DNA of 64,000 bases from positions 1,467,192-1,531,191 of the forward strand of contig CAVTPD010000003.1 in the NCBI GenBank assembly GCA_963736575.1. Direction: 5' to 3'. The translations under genes were made by a program, and so were the position numbers. Positions 53,461 to 63,193 of the stretch are shown here, piece after piece (position 1 is the first letter of the stretch; each line of letters starts with the position of its first letter). A model generated the notes under the pieces. The model worked only from the letters and a program-made list of their open reading frames with translations, did not search any database and was not told the DNA's origin. The DNA is from CAVTPD01 sp963736575 (GTDB lineage: Bacteria; Bacteroidota; Bacteroidia; Cytophagales; JAAEPT01).

Positions 53461-54461
53461 TCACTTCTCCTCGCGCGGCGCGATCTTGGCGATCTCGCCA
53501 AGAAGGTCGTTCACCCGGGGGCGGCGGGTGCCGTGAAAGGGCAGCGGGCGCAGGACGTCCAGGCGGCAAGGCCAAGGCGCGCCGTCATCAGGCCGTTGAC
53601 GATGCCCTCGCCGAGCCGGGCGGAGAGCTTGGCGGCGATGCCCTTGCCGATCACCTCGCCGACGCAGGCTGTCGCCGACGGCCATGCCGCCCGTCACCGC
53701 GAGGTGCGCGACCGCGTGGCGCAACACGCGGAAGAAGCCGAGCGTGCCGGGCCGGCCGCCGTAGATCATGGCGATGCGGCGCACCATCGCGAGCGCGGCG
53801 AAGATCACGTAAGCCGACGTCCACCAGCGCTCGCGGGGAGAGCGCCGTCACGGCGGCGACGCGGCGCGAGGAGCCCACGATGAGCGTCATCGCCTTGCGG
53901 TCCAGTGGCGCGAGCACCTCGCTGTTCGCCGAGCGCGATCAGGTCGCGCCCGTCGATGATCTCGCGCATGTGCGCCTTGAGCGCCGTGCGGCCGCGCGCG
54001 GTGGCTCGGCCGGTCGGCGTAGAGGTCGGTGAGGTCCGTCAGAACGGAAATGGCGTGGATCGATCGTCCTTCGGCGACCGCCGCGTCCGCCCGGCGGCGC
54101 AGGCTCTCGACCTGGCCTAGGCGGCGCAGCGCAATCCACTCCGTCAGCGTCATGCCGAGGAGACCGACGATGGCCACGCGACGGCCAGCGCGCGCGCGAG
54201 GCCGCCAAGGCCGACGCCGCGGTCGAACAAGTCCTCCACGAAGGCCGTGAGCGCGATGGAGAAGGCTAGAACGGCAGGCCCGACAGCCCCGCGCGAAGAG
54301 GCCGGCCAGGAGAAGCGCGGCGTGGCGAGGGCTCGGGTCGACGCGTCGGCGGCGACAGGCTCCGGCGCCCGGCGCGCCGAACGGGTGCGGCGCGCGGATC
54401 GTCGGCGGCGGGCGGGTCGAACCGGGGATCGGCGGCAGGGTCCGGGCGAGCGGGTCGTCAT
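53461..54461 (-). CDS. YcjF/DUF697-family membrane protein, frameshifted
   Basis: The start (MTTRSPGP) overlaps the stop of the ycjX-like gene (ATGA). The conserved pieces are VLAFSIALTAFVEDLFDRG (membrane), MTLTEWIALRRLGQVESLRR, GRSIHAISVLTDLTDLYADR and the C-terminal part to REEK. Multiple shifts between 53600 and 54330. YcjF and YcjX are linked by their constant pairing and envelope-stress expression in enterobacteria; role unknown. Confidence 0.75.
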
Positions 54462-56003
54462 CGGGCGTCCTCCTCGAACGGCACCTTGTCCAGGTCGAAC
54501 ACTTTGGGGGAGCGTCGTCATTGCAGGCGGTCTCCGATCAGGTATTGCAGCACGCGGTCGAGCCGAATGTGCGGCAGGGACAAGGTGGCGCCGGCGCTGT
54601 TGCGCTCCAGCTTCGGCCGGGCGGAAGCGCAGCGTGGTGATGCCGAAGGGCTCGTCTCGCAGGCCGAGAAGGCGGCGGCCGGATCGTCGGGAAGATCGCC
54701 GGGGAACAGTCCGACCTCCGCAGTGCCGTCGAAGGTGCGCCCGCCGAGCGCGCTCGCCGGCGATGGGGGTGCCGACGATCGTGGCGAACCGCTCGCCCGC
54801 TTCGGTAACGGTGGCCTCGCGCGTGGCACGCACGGCGGCCATGGCGGCCACGTCCACCGCGGCGCCCGAAAAGGCCGCCCGCTCACGCGCTTCGGCCACC
54901 AGATGGGAAAGGATCGCCTCCAGTCGGTCGTGGTCGGTGTGATGGATGTGGTCCGCCTTGGTCGCGACGAAGAGGATCTTGTCGATCCGCCGGTCCAGCA
55001 GCGAGCCGAGGAAGGACAGCACGCCCCGTGCGGAAGCAGGAGAGCACGTCAGCCAGCACGCGGCGGAGCTCGGCCATCGCCTCGGGGCCGCCGTTCAGCG
55101 CCGCCAGAACGTCCACCAGAACGATCTGCCGGTCGAGCCGGGCAAAGTGCTCGCGAAAGAAGGGGCGCACGACGTGCGCCAGATACGCGTTATAGCGCCG
55201 CTCCATCATGGCCCACAGGGTATCGGCCGCCGCGTCCCCGACGGGGCAGTGAGCGGCGCGAAGGTGAGCGCGGGCGATCCTTAAAGGTCGCCCGGCATGA
55301 GAAAGCGACCCGGCGGCAACGCGGCGAGCGCGTTGGGATCGCCGCGCACCGCCGAAAGGTAGGCGGTGAACGCTGTGGCAAGCTCGCGGGCCACGGTTTC
55401 GCTCGCCCGCGCATTGGGATCGGCGGCCTCCACACGGGCCAGGAACGCGCGTCCCTCGGCGGCGCGCCGGCGCGCTTCGCCCAGGGCCTCGGCGGACCAT
55501 TGGGCAAACGTCTGGTTCATGAGCGGCAGGTCGAGCAGCCATTCGCCGGGATAGTCCACCAGATCCAGATGCAGCCGTCCGGGACCGAGCCGGCGGCCCA
55601 AAAGGCGTGCGCTCTCGTACTCCAGCGTGACGCGCAGCTGAGCGATGCGATGCGTGGAGGCGGGCCAGTCCCGCTCCTCCACCAGCGCGCGCACATGGTC
55701 CTCGTAGGGAAAGCGCGGCACCTCATCGTCCGGCTGCGGCGCCAGCTCGGCCTTGGCGAGCCGGCCTTCAGCATAGGGCGAAAAGAGCGGCAGGCGGCCC
55801 CCGTGCACCAGGTTGTGCACCAGAGCGGCCAGAAACACCGTCTTGCCGGAGCGCGACAGCCCGGTCACGCCAAGGCGCACGGTAGGCGCGACGACGCCCG
55901 CCAGGCGCTCGGAAAGCGTGGCCGCGCGGGCCCTCGCTTCATCCTGCCACTGCCGCAATGCTCGATCGCGCACTCGAAGCCGGTGGCGTTGTAGACGGGG
56001 CAC
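54458..56003 (-). CDS. YcjX-family P-loop protein, frameshifted
   Basis: The first ~240 residues read intact with P-loop LGVTGLSRSGKTVFLAALVH and HLDLVDYPGEWLLDLPLM. The later parts (VLVDVLAALNGGPEAMAELR, then FLGSLLDRRIDKILFVATKA-DHIH, and the C-terminal VFDLDKVPFEEDAR) follow in other frames. It precedes a ycjF-like gene with a 4-base overlap. A GTPase/ATPase role is expected. The start near 56003 is approximate. Confidence 0.8.
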
Positions 56004-56122
56004 GTCGGCTTCGGGGGCGCGCGGAACGGGTCGTGCAAGCGCAGATGGCGCGCGAACCGGATGCGGCAGCGATCGAACGGTTGGCGGTCCGCAGCGTTTC
56101 CCATTGCCTTCAGGATCACCCC

Positions 56123-56993
56123 ATGCCCACAGCCGCCCTTATCTACAATTCCGCGTCAGGCGGGCACCTCGACGGGGGTGCAGTGCGCGCGACGTCGCAG
56201 CCGCCTCTGGCGAGGCGGGGGTGGAGACGCCGCCCATGGAGGGGCCGCTCGGCGAGCAGCTAGCGCAAAGCGGGTTGGCGCGAACCGATCTCGTGGTGGT
56301 CGATGGCGGCGATGGCACCATTCGCGCCACCATAGAGGCCCACCGCGGCAAGGGCCGCCCGATCGGCATCATTCCCGGCGGCACCATGAACCTGTTGGCC
56401 AGCGACTACGGGGTGCCGGTCACGCGCGATGACGCCATCAAGGTCATCGCCGAAGGATCACACGAGGCCGGTCGATATCGGCCTTGCGGCGGGCACCTCT
56501 TCTTGCACACCGCCTCACCGGGCTGCCGGTGCGCGTGGGCACCCACCGGGAGAAGAAGCGGGGCAGAGCGGCTTCTGGATCGCATCCGATTGGCGTTCAT
56601 CGCCTTGACGCTCGCGGCGCGATCCTGACGCTGACCGCAACGGACGCAACGGCGAGGGCGAGAGCTTCGTCGAGGCCTTCGCGGTCGTCGTCGGGTCGCT
56701 CGAGCCGCAGATGCCTCCCCCGGCGCACGGCGAACGGTGACCGGCGGCCTCCTCACCGTGTTTGCGGCTGCACCCGAATCAGCGGCGACGTCATCCGCCT
56801 TATCCTGCGCGGCGCGTTCGACCATCGCCAACGATCCGGACGTGAACAGTCGAAGGTCACCGCCTGTCACCTTGACCGGCCCGCGCCGCAGCATGCACGC
56901 CATGCTGGACGGCGAGGCGATGCTGATCGCGACGCCGGTCGAGATCAGCGTCCTGTCGGTGAGATGGAGATTCTCGCGCCACCAGAAGCCTGA
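56123..56993 (+). CDS. Diacylglycerol/sphingosine kinase-family lipid kinase, frameshifted
   Basis: About 290 codons. ALIYNSASG starts the DAGK catalytic fold, with the signature LVVVDGGDGTIRATIEA and GIIPGGTMNLLASDYGVP (GGT-N motif). After shifts near 56470, 56610, 56720 and 56870 the second domain is legible in parts (LPVRVGTHREKKRG, LARDGEAMLIATPVE-like). It lies just before a phosphoesterase gene. Confidence 0.8.
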
Positions 56994-57001
56994 TCGACAC
57001 C

Positions 57002-57840
57002 GTGACACTCATTGCACAGCTGTCGGACCTTCACTTCGGCTCGGAGGATCAGGCCACCACCGACGCGCTGGGGGACGAGCTCAACCGGGAGACAGTTCGA
57101 CCTCGTCATCCTGACCGGCGACCTGACGATGGCGGCGCGCCACGGCGAGTTCAAACAGGCGCGCGCGTTCATCGACGGGCTCGACCGCGCCGGTCATCAC
57201 GGTGCCGGGCAACCACGACATCACGCCGTGGACGCTGCACGAACGCTTCTTCGCCCCCTATCGCCGCTGGCACCGCCACGTTGCGGACACTCTGGAGCCG
57301 AGCTGGTTCGGCCGTGACGTGGCGGTGGTGGGGCTGAACACCGCGCGGCGCATGCGTCTTCGATTCGACTGGTCGCACGGCAGCCTCTCCTCGCGCCAGA
57401 TCGACGGGCTCGAGGCGCGACTTCGCGCAGGCCGACAGGGAGGCTTCCGAATTGTCGTCGCGCATCACCCGTTCATCGAGGAGGATACCGCGGACCTGTC
57501 CAATCGCCCCCAGCGTGATGGTCAAGCGCGCGCACCTGGCGTTGCAGGCGTTCGCCGGCCAGCGGGTGGATCTTGTCACGGCGGGCCATCTCCACCGGAC
57601 CTATTCGGCCGCCTTCGCGACGGATGCGAGGGCCATGCCGGCCCGGCGGGGGCGGCGGTTGCCGAAATCACGCCAGGCCACCACGTCACGGTCATCCAGG
57701 CCGGCACGGCGCTGTCGTCGCGCACTCGCGACGAAGAGAACAGCTTCAACCGCATCGAGATCAGCGGCCGACGGCTGGCGGTTCACCCCGTCGTGTGGAA
57801 CGAGCCGCGTTGGGAGCGCGATCCGACCCCCTGGTCGTGA
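57002..57840 (+). CDS. Calcineurin-like metallophosphoesterase, frameshifted
   Basis: About 279 codons. GTG start, TLIAQLSDLHFGSED (metal ligands D and H), then LVILTGDLTMAARHGEF, VPGNHDITPW, IVVAHHPFIEED and LVTAGHLHRTY: all five phosphoesterase motifs are there, split by shifts near 57090, 57190, 57505 and 57640. Follows the lipid kinase gene by eight bases, so the two may act on linked lipids; that is only a guess. Confidence 0.85.
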
Positions 57841-59730
57841 TTGACCGCGACGCACCGGCCGGCGGATCGCGCTGCATTCGGTCCACGTGCGCAGGCGACC
57901 GACGCGGCCCGCCGCGATCGACTGACGCGAACTCCTTCGCCTTCTCGAGTGGCAAGGCGCGGGCGATCACGAACCCCTGGCCGATGGTGCAGCCCAGCGT
58001 GCGAAGCGGTTTCAGCGTGGGCTCGTCTTCGATCCCTTCGGCGACGAGAGTGAGACCGATCTTGCGCGACATCTGCACGATCGCGCCGACGATCTGCCGA
58101 TCATGCATTGCGTCCAGGCGTGGACGACGAACGCGCGGTCGATCTTCACCTCGTGGATGAACGATTCGCGCATATGGGTGAGCGAGGCAAAGCCGGTGCC
58201 GAAATCGTCGAGCGAGATGGGAAACCGGCGCGGTGGAGTCCGTAAGGTTCTGGTAGACGACGCCTTCGCTTCGATCAGCACGTTCTCCAGCATCTCGAAG
58301 ACAATGCCGCCCGGAGGTATTGCGAATTCGGCCTGAAGGGCGGCGACTTCGCCGACAAGTCCCGGCCGCTCCAACTGGAGGCGGTTGAGGTTCACGCTGA
58401 CATGGTCGACCGGGAGGCCTTGCCGGCGGAACCCGTGCATCGCCCGGAAGCCGCCGTGCAGCGCGACGTCCGAGAGTGCACCGCCCACGAGCGGATCGTC
58501 GAACGCGCGGAAGAAGGCGCAAGGCTCCAGCATCCCGCGCTCGGGATGGTGCCAGCGGCACAGCGCCTCGAAACCGACGACCTCGCCAGTCTTCAGGTCG
58601 AGCTTGGGCTGGAAATAAGGGACGAACTGGTTTGCGGCGAGACCGTCCCGCACCGCCGCGACGAGCGCGAGGTGGGCCCGTCGTTCATCGCGCATCTGCG
58701 CGATGAAGGGACGCGCCAGCCCGTGGCCCGCCTTCTTCGCCTCCTGCAAGGCAAGGTCCGCCGCACCGCACAGGTCCGCCCCCGTCTGCGCGTCGCGCGG
58801 GAAAAGGGCCGTGCCGACCGATGCGCAGATGGACAGCATGTCGCCGCCAAACCGGACCGGCCTGGCGAGCGCATCGCAGATGCGGCCGGGCAGTTGATCG
58901 TCCGCCTCGTCGCACGGGACGATGGCGACGAACTCGTCGGCCGCCAGGCGCAGGATAGTGCCGTGAGGGGGGACGAGGTCTTGCAACACGCGCGACACGC
59001 TGGCAAGCACCGCGTCACCGGCCTCGCGGCCGTGATAGTCATTGACGGCGCGGAAATCGTCGATATCGGCGAGGAGCAGCTGGGCGCGGCGACCCGCGTG
59101 CCCGGCCGCGGCCAGCACCGCATCGATCCGTGCCTCTGCACCGGCGCGCGTCGCCACGGCGGGAAGCCCCTCGACGGTGCAATCCGCCAGCCTGCTGCGG
59201 GCGCAGGGTGACGGCACGGCGTCCGCATCGCTCGTTCGGGCGAGGGCTGCGACAAGGTCCTCGACGCCGCGGACGGTTTCCATGTCGGCGGCGCGCTTCA
59301 TGTCGAAGCCGACGGCCCAGGCCTCGCGGTCTCCAAGGGTGAGCGGGATCGCGACCACGCGAACCGGCGGGCCTTCCCCCTCGGTCCGGAAGCTTGCCGG
59401 AGCGCTGCGGTCCTGCGGTGCGCGCCAGACGGCCGCAAGATGGGACGCCGACAGATCGGCCGATGGGGCGATCGCAAGCACCGCCCCCGCGTCGACCAGG
59501 CCGGCGGACATGCCGAGAACACGCGCGACGGCCCGCGCGAGATCGCGCGCATCGCCATCGCCTGGCGTCATGCGGTCACGCGGGGCGTCCACTCCCAGGA
59601 TCGCCGGGGGGGGCACGGGTGCGGGTCGGGTGGACAGGTTGGTACTGTGTTGCATCTCATTGCCCCCGGGGCCGAGCCCCGCGTGGAACGACACGACGAA
59701 TTCGAGGCCGGAAGCGATGTCTTCCCACAT
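57761..59730 (-). CDS. GGDEF-EAL domain protein with degenerate GGDEF
   Basis: About 630-650 residues. The N-terminal ~180 resemble a GAF-like sensor. The GGDEF-type domain (LLLADIDDFRAVNDYHGREAGD) has RLAADEF in place of GGDEF. The EAL domain is well kept: FQPKLDLKTGEVVGFEALCRWHHP (EAL), then VNLNRLQLE, SLDDFGTGFASL and, after a shift near 58110, LVAEGIEDEPTLKPLRTLG. It is likely a c-di-GMP phosphodiesterase. The 3' limit is uncertain and overlaps the opposite gene. Confidence 0.85.
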
Positions 59731-59766
59731 CGACCCTGCCTCGGGCTTGCCCCGAGATGGCCGGGC

Positions 59767-60896
59767 TCAGGCCACCCGGACGCCGTCGCGCCACACGCAG
59801 CGAACGACGGGGGTTTCACCAGCGCCGGTCCGGTGCACGCGGACGAGATCGGCCTTGTGCCCTACGGTGAGGACGCCGCGGTCGGTCAGGCCAATCGCGG
59901 CGGCGGGCTCCGCACTCACCAGGGCAATCGCGGCGGGAAGGGACCAGCCGGCACGCTCGGCGAGAAGGAAAGCCGCCTGGAGCATGGAGAAGGGCACATA
60001 GTCGGACGACACGATGTCGAGCGCGCCCCTTTCGGCAAGGTCCCCGGCCGAGACGTTTCCGGCGTGCGAGCCGCCGCGCACAAGGTTCGGCCCGCCCATC
60101 ATCACGCGCATTCCAGCCGCCCGCGACGCTTCGGCCGCCGCCACGGTGGTCGGGAACTCGGCCAGGGTCACGCCGTCGCGCACCGCCTCGGCGACGTGCG
60201 CTACGGTGGCATCGTCGTGGCTTGCGATGACGACGCCGCGCGTTCTCGCCCGGCTGGCCAGCTCCTGCCGGTTGCGGTCGGACCAGCGTTCGGCATTGCG
60301 CAGGCGTTCGTCGCGGAAGCGCGCGAAGGCCTCGTCGGACAAGCCGTCCCTGCCCTGGAAATACATGCGGTAGGCGTCGATCGAGGCGAACTGGCGCTGG
60401 CCCGGCGTGTGGTCCATCAGCGAGACGACGTCGACCCCGGCGAGATCCTCGAACAGCTCGTAGCCGGGCACGACCTCGCCGTCGGACACCTCGCAGCGAA
60501 GATGGAAGCGGTGCTCGGCGCGCAGCCGCCCCGCCGACTGCGCCGAGACGATCCCGTCGGCGAGCTCGCGTGCCTCCTGCGCGGAGATCATCGCGTCAAC
60601 GTCGCGCCCGATCCGCATGGCGTCGAGCACGGTGGTGATGCCGGAGGTAGCGATCTGCGCGTCATGGGCCTGGATGGCGGCGCTCGCCTCCAGCGCACGC
60701 CGGGGCGCGGAGCGCGGTGGGTCTCCAGATGGTCCGTATGAAGTTCGACGAGGCCGGGAACGAGGACGTCGCCCTCGCAGTCCTCGCCGAGCGCTGCGCC
60801 GTGGCCGATTGCGGCGATTCGGCCGCCCTCCATGACGATGTGGCCGGTGATCACTTCGTCAGCGAGGACGATTCGGGCGTTGGTGAGTGTCGTCAC
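59767..60896 (-). CDS. phnM: Ribose 1-methylphosphonate 5-triphosphate diphosphatase PhnM, frameshifted
   Basis: An amidohydrolase-fold enzyme of the C-P lyase pathway, about 376 residues. GTG start at 60896, TTLTNARIVLADEVITGHIV, the metal motif PGLVELHTDHLETH, then a shift near 60700. The rest reads to VVRCVWRDGVRVA, with VVIASHDDATVAHV and GGPNLVRGGSHAGN. The start overlaps the stop of the DUF1045 gene (GTGA). No other phn genes are in the window, so this is a split phosphonate locus or one continuing elsewhere. Confidence 0.9.
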
Positions 60897-61561
60897 GCGG
60901 TGCCGTTCAATGCGGGATGGGTGTCGATGATGACGAAGGGTCCGTTGGCCTCGTCCTCGCGCAGCAGCGCCGGCGCGAGGCGCACGGGATCGCGCAGGAG
61001 ACCGTCGAAATGCGCTTGCGCGGCGGCCTCCAATGCGGTGAGACGGCACGGGTCCACCATGCCCGAAAGCGTCATGTGGAACTCGAAGCGGTCCATCACG
61101 TAGGGGTAGCCCCACGCCTCGAGGAGCTCGCGGCCTCGGTCGTCCAGCCGTCCGCCATCGCGGCGCGCGGCCTCGGCCGGGTCGAGCGGGGCGCGCATCG
61201 ACTCGAAATGATGGAGCGTGCGTTCCGCGAAGGCGGAGACGTTGGCATGGTCGCTCGCCAGCAGCGCGATAAAGTGCCCGAGCTGGCCGATGCCGAGCGG
61301 CACCGCCACGGCATCCTCAGCTCCGCAATAGGTGTGAAAACGCTCGCGCAATTGCGCTTCGTCCGCCGCGGACGCGAGGCGGAACGGTGCGCGCACCGTG
61401 GCGTGAAATCCGTAGCGCGCCGGTGTCGCCACATGTGCGGCGGCCGGGGCCACGGGCGGCGTGCTCTGGCCGGTGAAGGCTGAGCGGCCGAGCCAGCATT
61501 CCGCGGCGCGGGTGATCGGCGCATCGCGCGCGGACGTGAGGTAGATTGCGTATCGCGTCAT
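60893..61561 (-). CDS. DUF1045 protein (2H phosphoesterase-like, phosphonate-associated)
   Basis: The protein of 222 residues shows the two HxT motifs of 2H phosphoesterases: GFHATV (H53, T55) and FHMTLSG (H162, T164). It overlaps phnM by four bases. The family is known to occur in phosphonate operons (TIGR03223) and could open the cyclic ribose phosphate, the job of PhnP elsewhere. That role is an inference. Confidence 0.9.
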   Translation of the reverse strand: MTRYAIYLTSARDAPITRAAECWLGRSAFTGQSTPPVAPAAAHVATPARYGFHATVRAPFRLASAADEAQLRERFHTYCGAEDAVAVPLGIGQLGHFIALLASDHANVSAFAERTLHHFESMRAPLDPAEAARRDGGRLDDRGRELLEAWGYPYVMDRFEFHMTLSGMVDPCRLTALEAAAQAHFDGLLRDPVRLAPALLREDEANGPFVIIDTHPALNGTA

Positions 61562-61785
61562 CGCTTCACGGCCTCGATGAGGGCGGGAGAGCCATAGCAA
61601 GGCGGTCCGAATGCCGTTGCCTTCGCTCGGGCGAACGCCATACTGAGTTCAATCGCGACGCACATGGGACGACCCGCGCTCCCTCACAGTCCACGCTCGT
61701 TGATGGGGTTGTGTGACACCTCGCAGAAAATTTGGCCAGCGACCCGCGCCGCTGCCTCGCCTTTCAGGAGCACCCGGACACCACC

Positions 61786-62502
61786 ATGACGCAAGACCTC
61801 ATCCTCTCGATCGGCGCCGTCTGCCTGCTCGTCGGCATGGCGGCGATCGTCCTGCTCGGCGGCGCCGGCACACTGCGCCAGGGCACGCGCACCGGGCTGC
61901 ATGCGATTGTCTGCCTCATCGGGGTGGCCGCTTACGTGGCGATGGCCGGCACCGCGGATCACATTCCGGTAGGGGACGCCTTCAGCATTCCCGTGCGCTA
62001 TCTCGACAGGGCGATCGCGACCGCCCTCATCCTCGCGGCGCTGACGGTAACCGCGGCGCGTCTGGGCCGGTCCATCCTGCCCACCACGCTGACGCTCATG
62101 TTCGCGGCCATCTGCATGGTCGTGGCGGAGGCGATCGCGTCCGAATCCACCGGGGCGACGGTGGGGGTGTGGTTCGTCGTCTCGCTGGTGGGGCTTGCGG
62201 TGGTGATCGGCATGGTCTGGCAGCCGCTGCGCGAGGAGGCCGCGAGCGGCCATCCCATCCGGCGGAGCTGTTCCAGCGGCATGCCTCGATCCTCACCGTC
62301 CTCCTGTGCGCCTACCCGGTGGTGTTCTTCCTGTCGCCGGATGCGACCGGCGCCGTGGACCCCAGCACGGCGGTGTTCCTGTTCGCGGTGGTCGATGTGG
62401 CGACGAAGGCTGCTTACGGGCTCCTCGTCGTACTGGAGGACGATGTGCTGGAACGGCTCGAGAACGAAGCTGCCGGGGAACGGTCTCAGACAACCCAAAT
62501 GA
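61786..62502 (+). CDS. Divergent microbial rhodopsin, frameshifted
   Basis: From MTQDLILSIGAV seven hydrophobic helices follow. Helix C reads PVRYLDRAIATALILAAL, matching RYxDWxxTxPLL (R71, D74 equal to R82, D85 of bacteriorhodopsin) but with W to R, T89 to A, P to A and no carboxylate at position 96. After a shift near 62265, helix F has CAYPVVFF and helix G VVDVATKAAYGLL with D202 and the Schiff-base lysine near K206. Retinal binding is therefore likely; the ion or signal function is open. The 5' frame ends at TGA 62502, but the helix G frame runs on. Confidence 0.75.
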   Translation: MTQDLILSIGAVCLLVGMAAIVLLGGAGTLRQGTRTGLHAIVCLIGVAAYVAMAGTADHIPVGDAFSIPVRYLDRAIATALILAALTVTAARLGRSILPTTLTLMFAAICMVVAEAIASESTGATVGVWFVVSLVGLAVVIGMVWQPLREEAASGHPIRRSCSSGMPRSSPSSCAPTRWCSSCRRMRPAPWTPARRCSCSRWSMWRRRLLTGSSSYWRTMCWNGSRTKLPGNGLRQPK

Positions 62503-63073
62503 GCGCACTGAGGCCCAAGGTGAGCGACGGCCCGCCGAGGTGTTCCTGGACGATCCGCAGCTGGCCCGCGCCGCAAAGCGCATGGTCGACCCGCTGGCCG
62601 CCGGGCGAGCGCTGCCGGGCAACGTCGCGCGTGGCACGGCAGCGGCTGCGGCGCGCGGGTCGGCGGTCGCCACCGCCGCGGCGGCGGGCGTGCGTCAGCG
62701 CGTGGCCGACGTCGACTGGCGCACCGCGCGAGACCGCTTCCTCGTCATGTCCGCACGCGGCACCGATGCGGCCCGCATCGTCCGGGGCCGCGTCGCGACT
62801 ACCGCAGTGCGTGTGGCGGACCACCCGGAGGTGCGCCGCCTCGTGCTGATGACGGGGCGTCCGGTCATTGTCCGGCGCGTGCGCCGCTCGGAGGCGAAGG
62901 ACGTCCCGGTTCCGACCGCCGCGCCACGCGCAAGACGTCGCCCCCCCCTGCCCGTGGAGGAGCGGCCCATCGGCGTCGACACTCCCTTCGGCCCGCTGCG
63001 GCGCAAGGACGTGAAGCCCGCCATCGCCATCGCTGCGGCCATGCTGGTGATCGCGGGCCGGCCGACCCGCTAG
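62499..63073 (+). CDS. Unknown protein or C-terminal extension of the rhodopsin, frameshifted
   Basis: An ATG at 62499 lies in frame with the rhodopsin helix G frame. After a shift near 62515 a frame of ~185 residues continues: GERRPAEVFLDDPQLARAAK, then Ala-rich helices, VADHPEVRRLVLMTGRPV and a hydrophobic end (AIAIAAAMLVIA). No family recognised. With a single indel it would be fused to the rhodopsin; without that it is a separate gene overlapping the stop. Confidence 0.45.
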
Positions 63074-63193
63074 GCGCGGCGCGGCACCGTGAACCGCGCG
63101 CGGCTCTGTGCGTCGCGCCGGTTGCATCGGCGGGTCCCTTGCGGAACACTCGCGCGGCATAGCTTTTGCAGCGCACCACACGACGTTTTCGCC

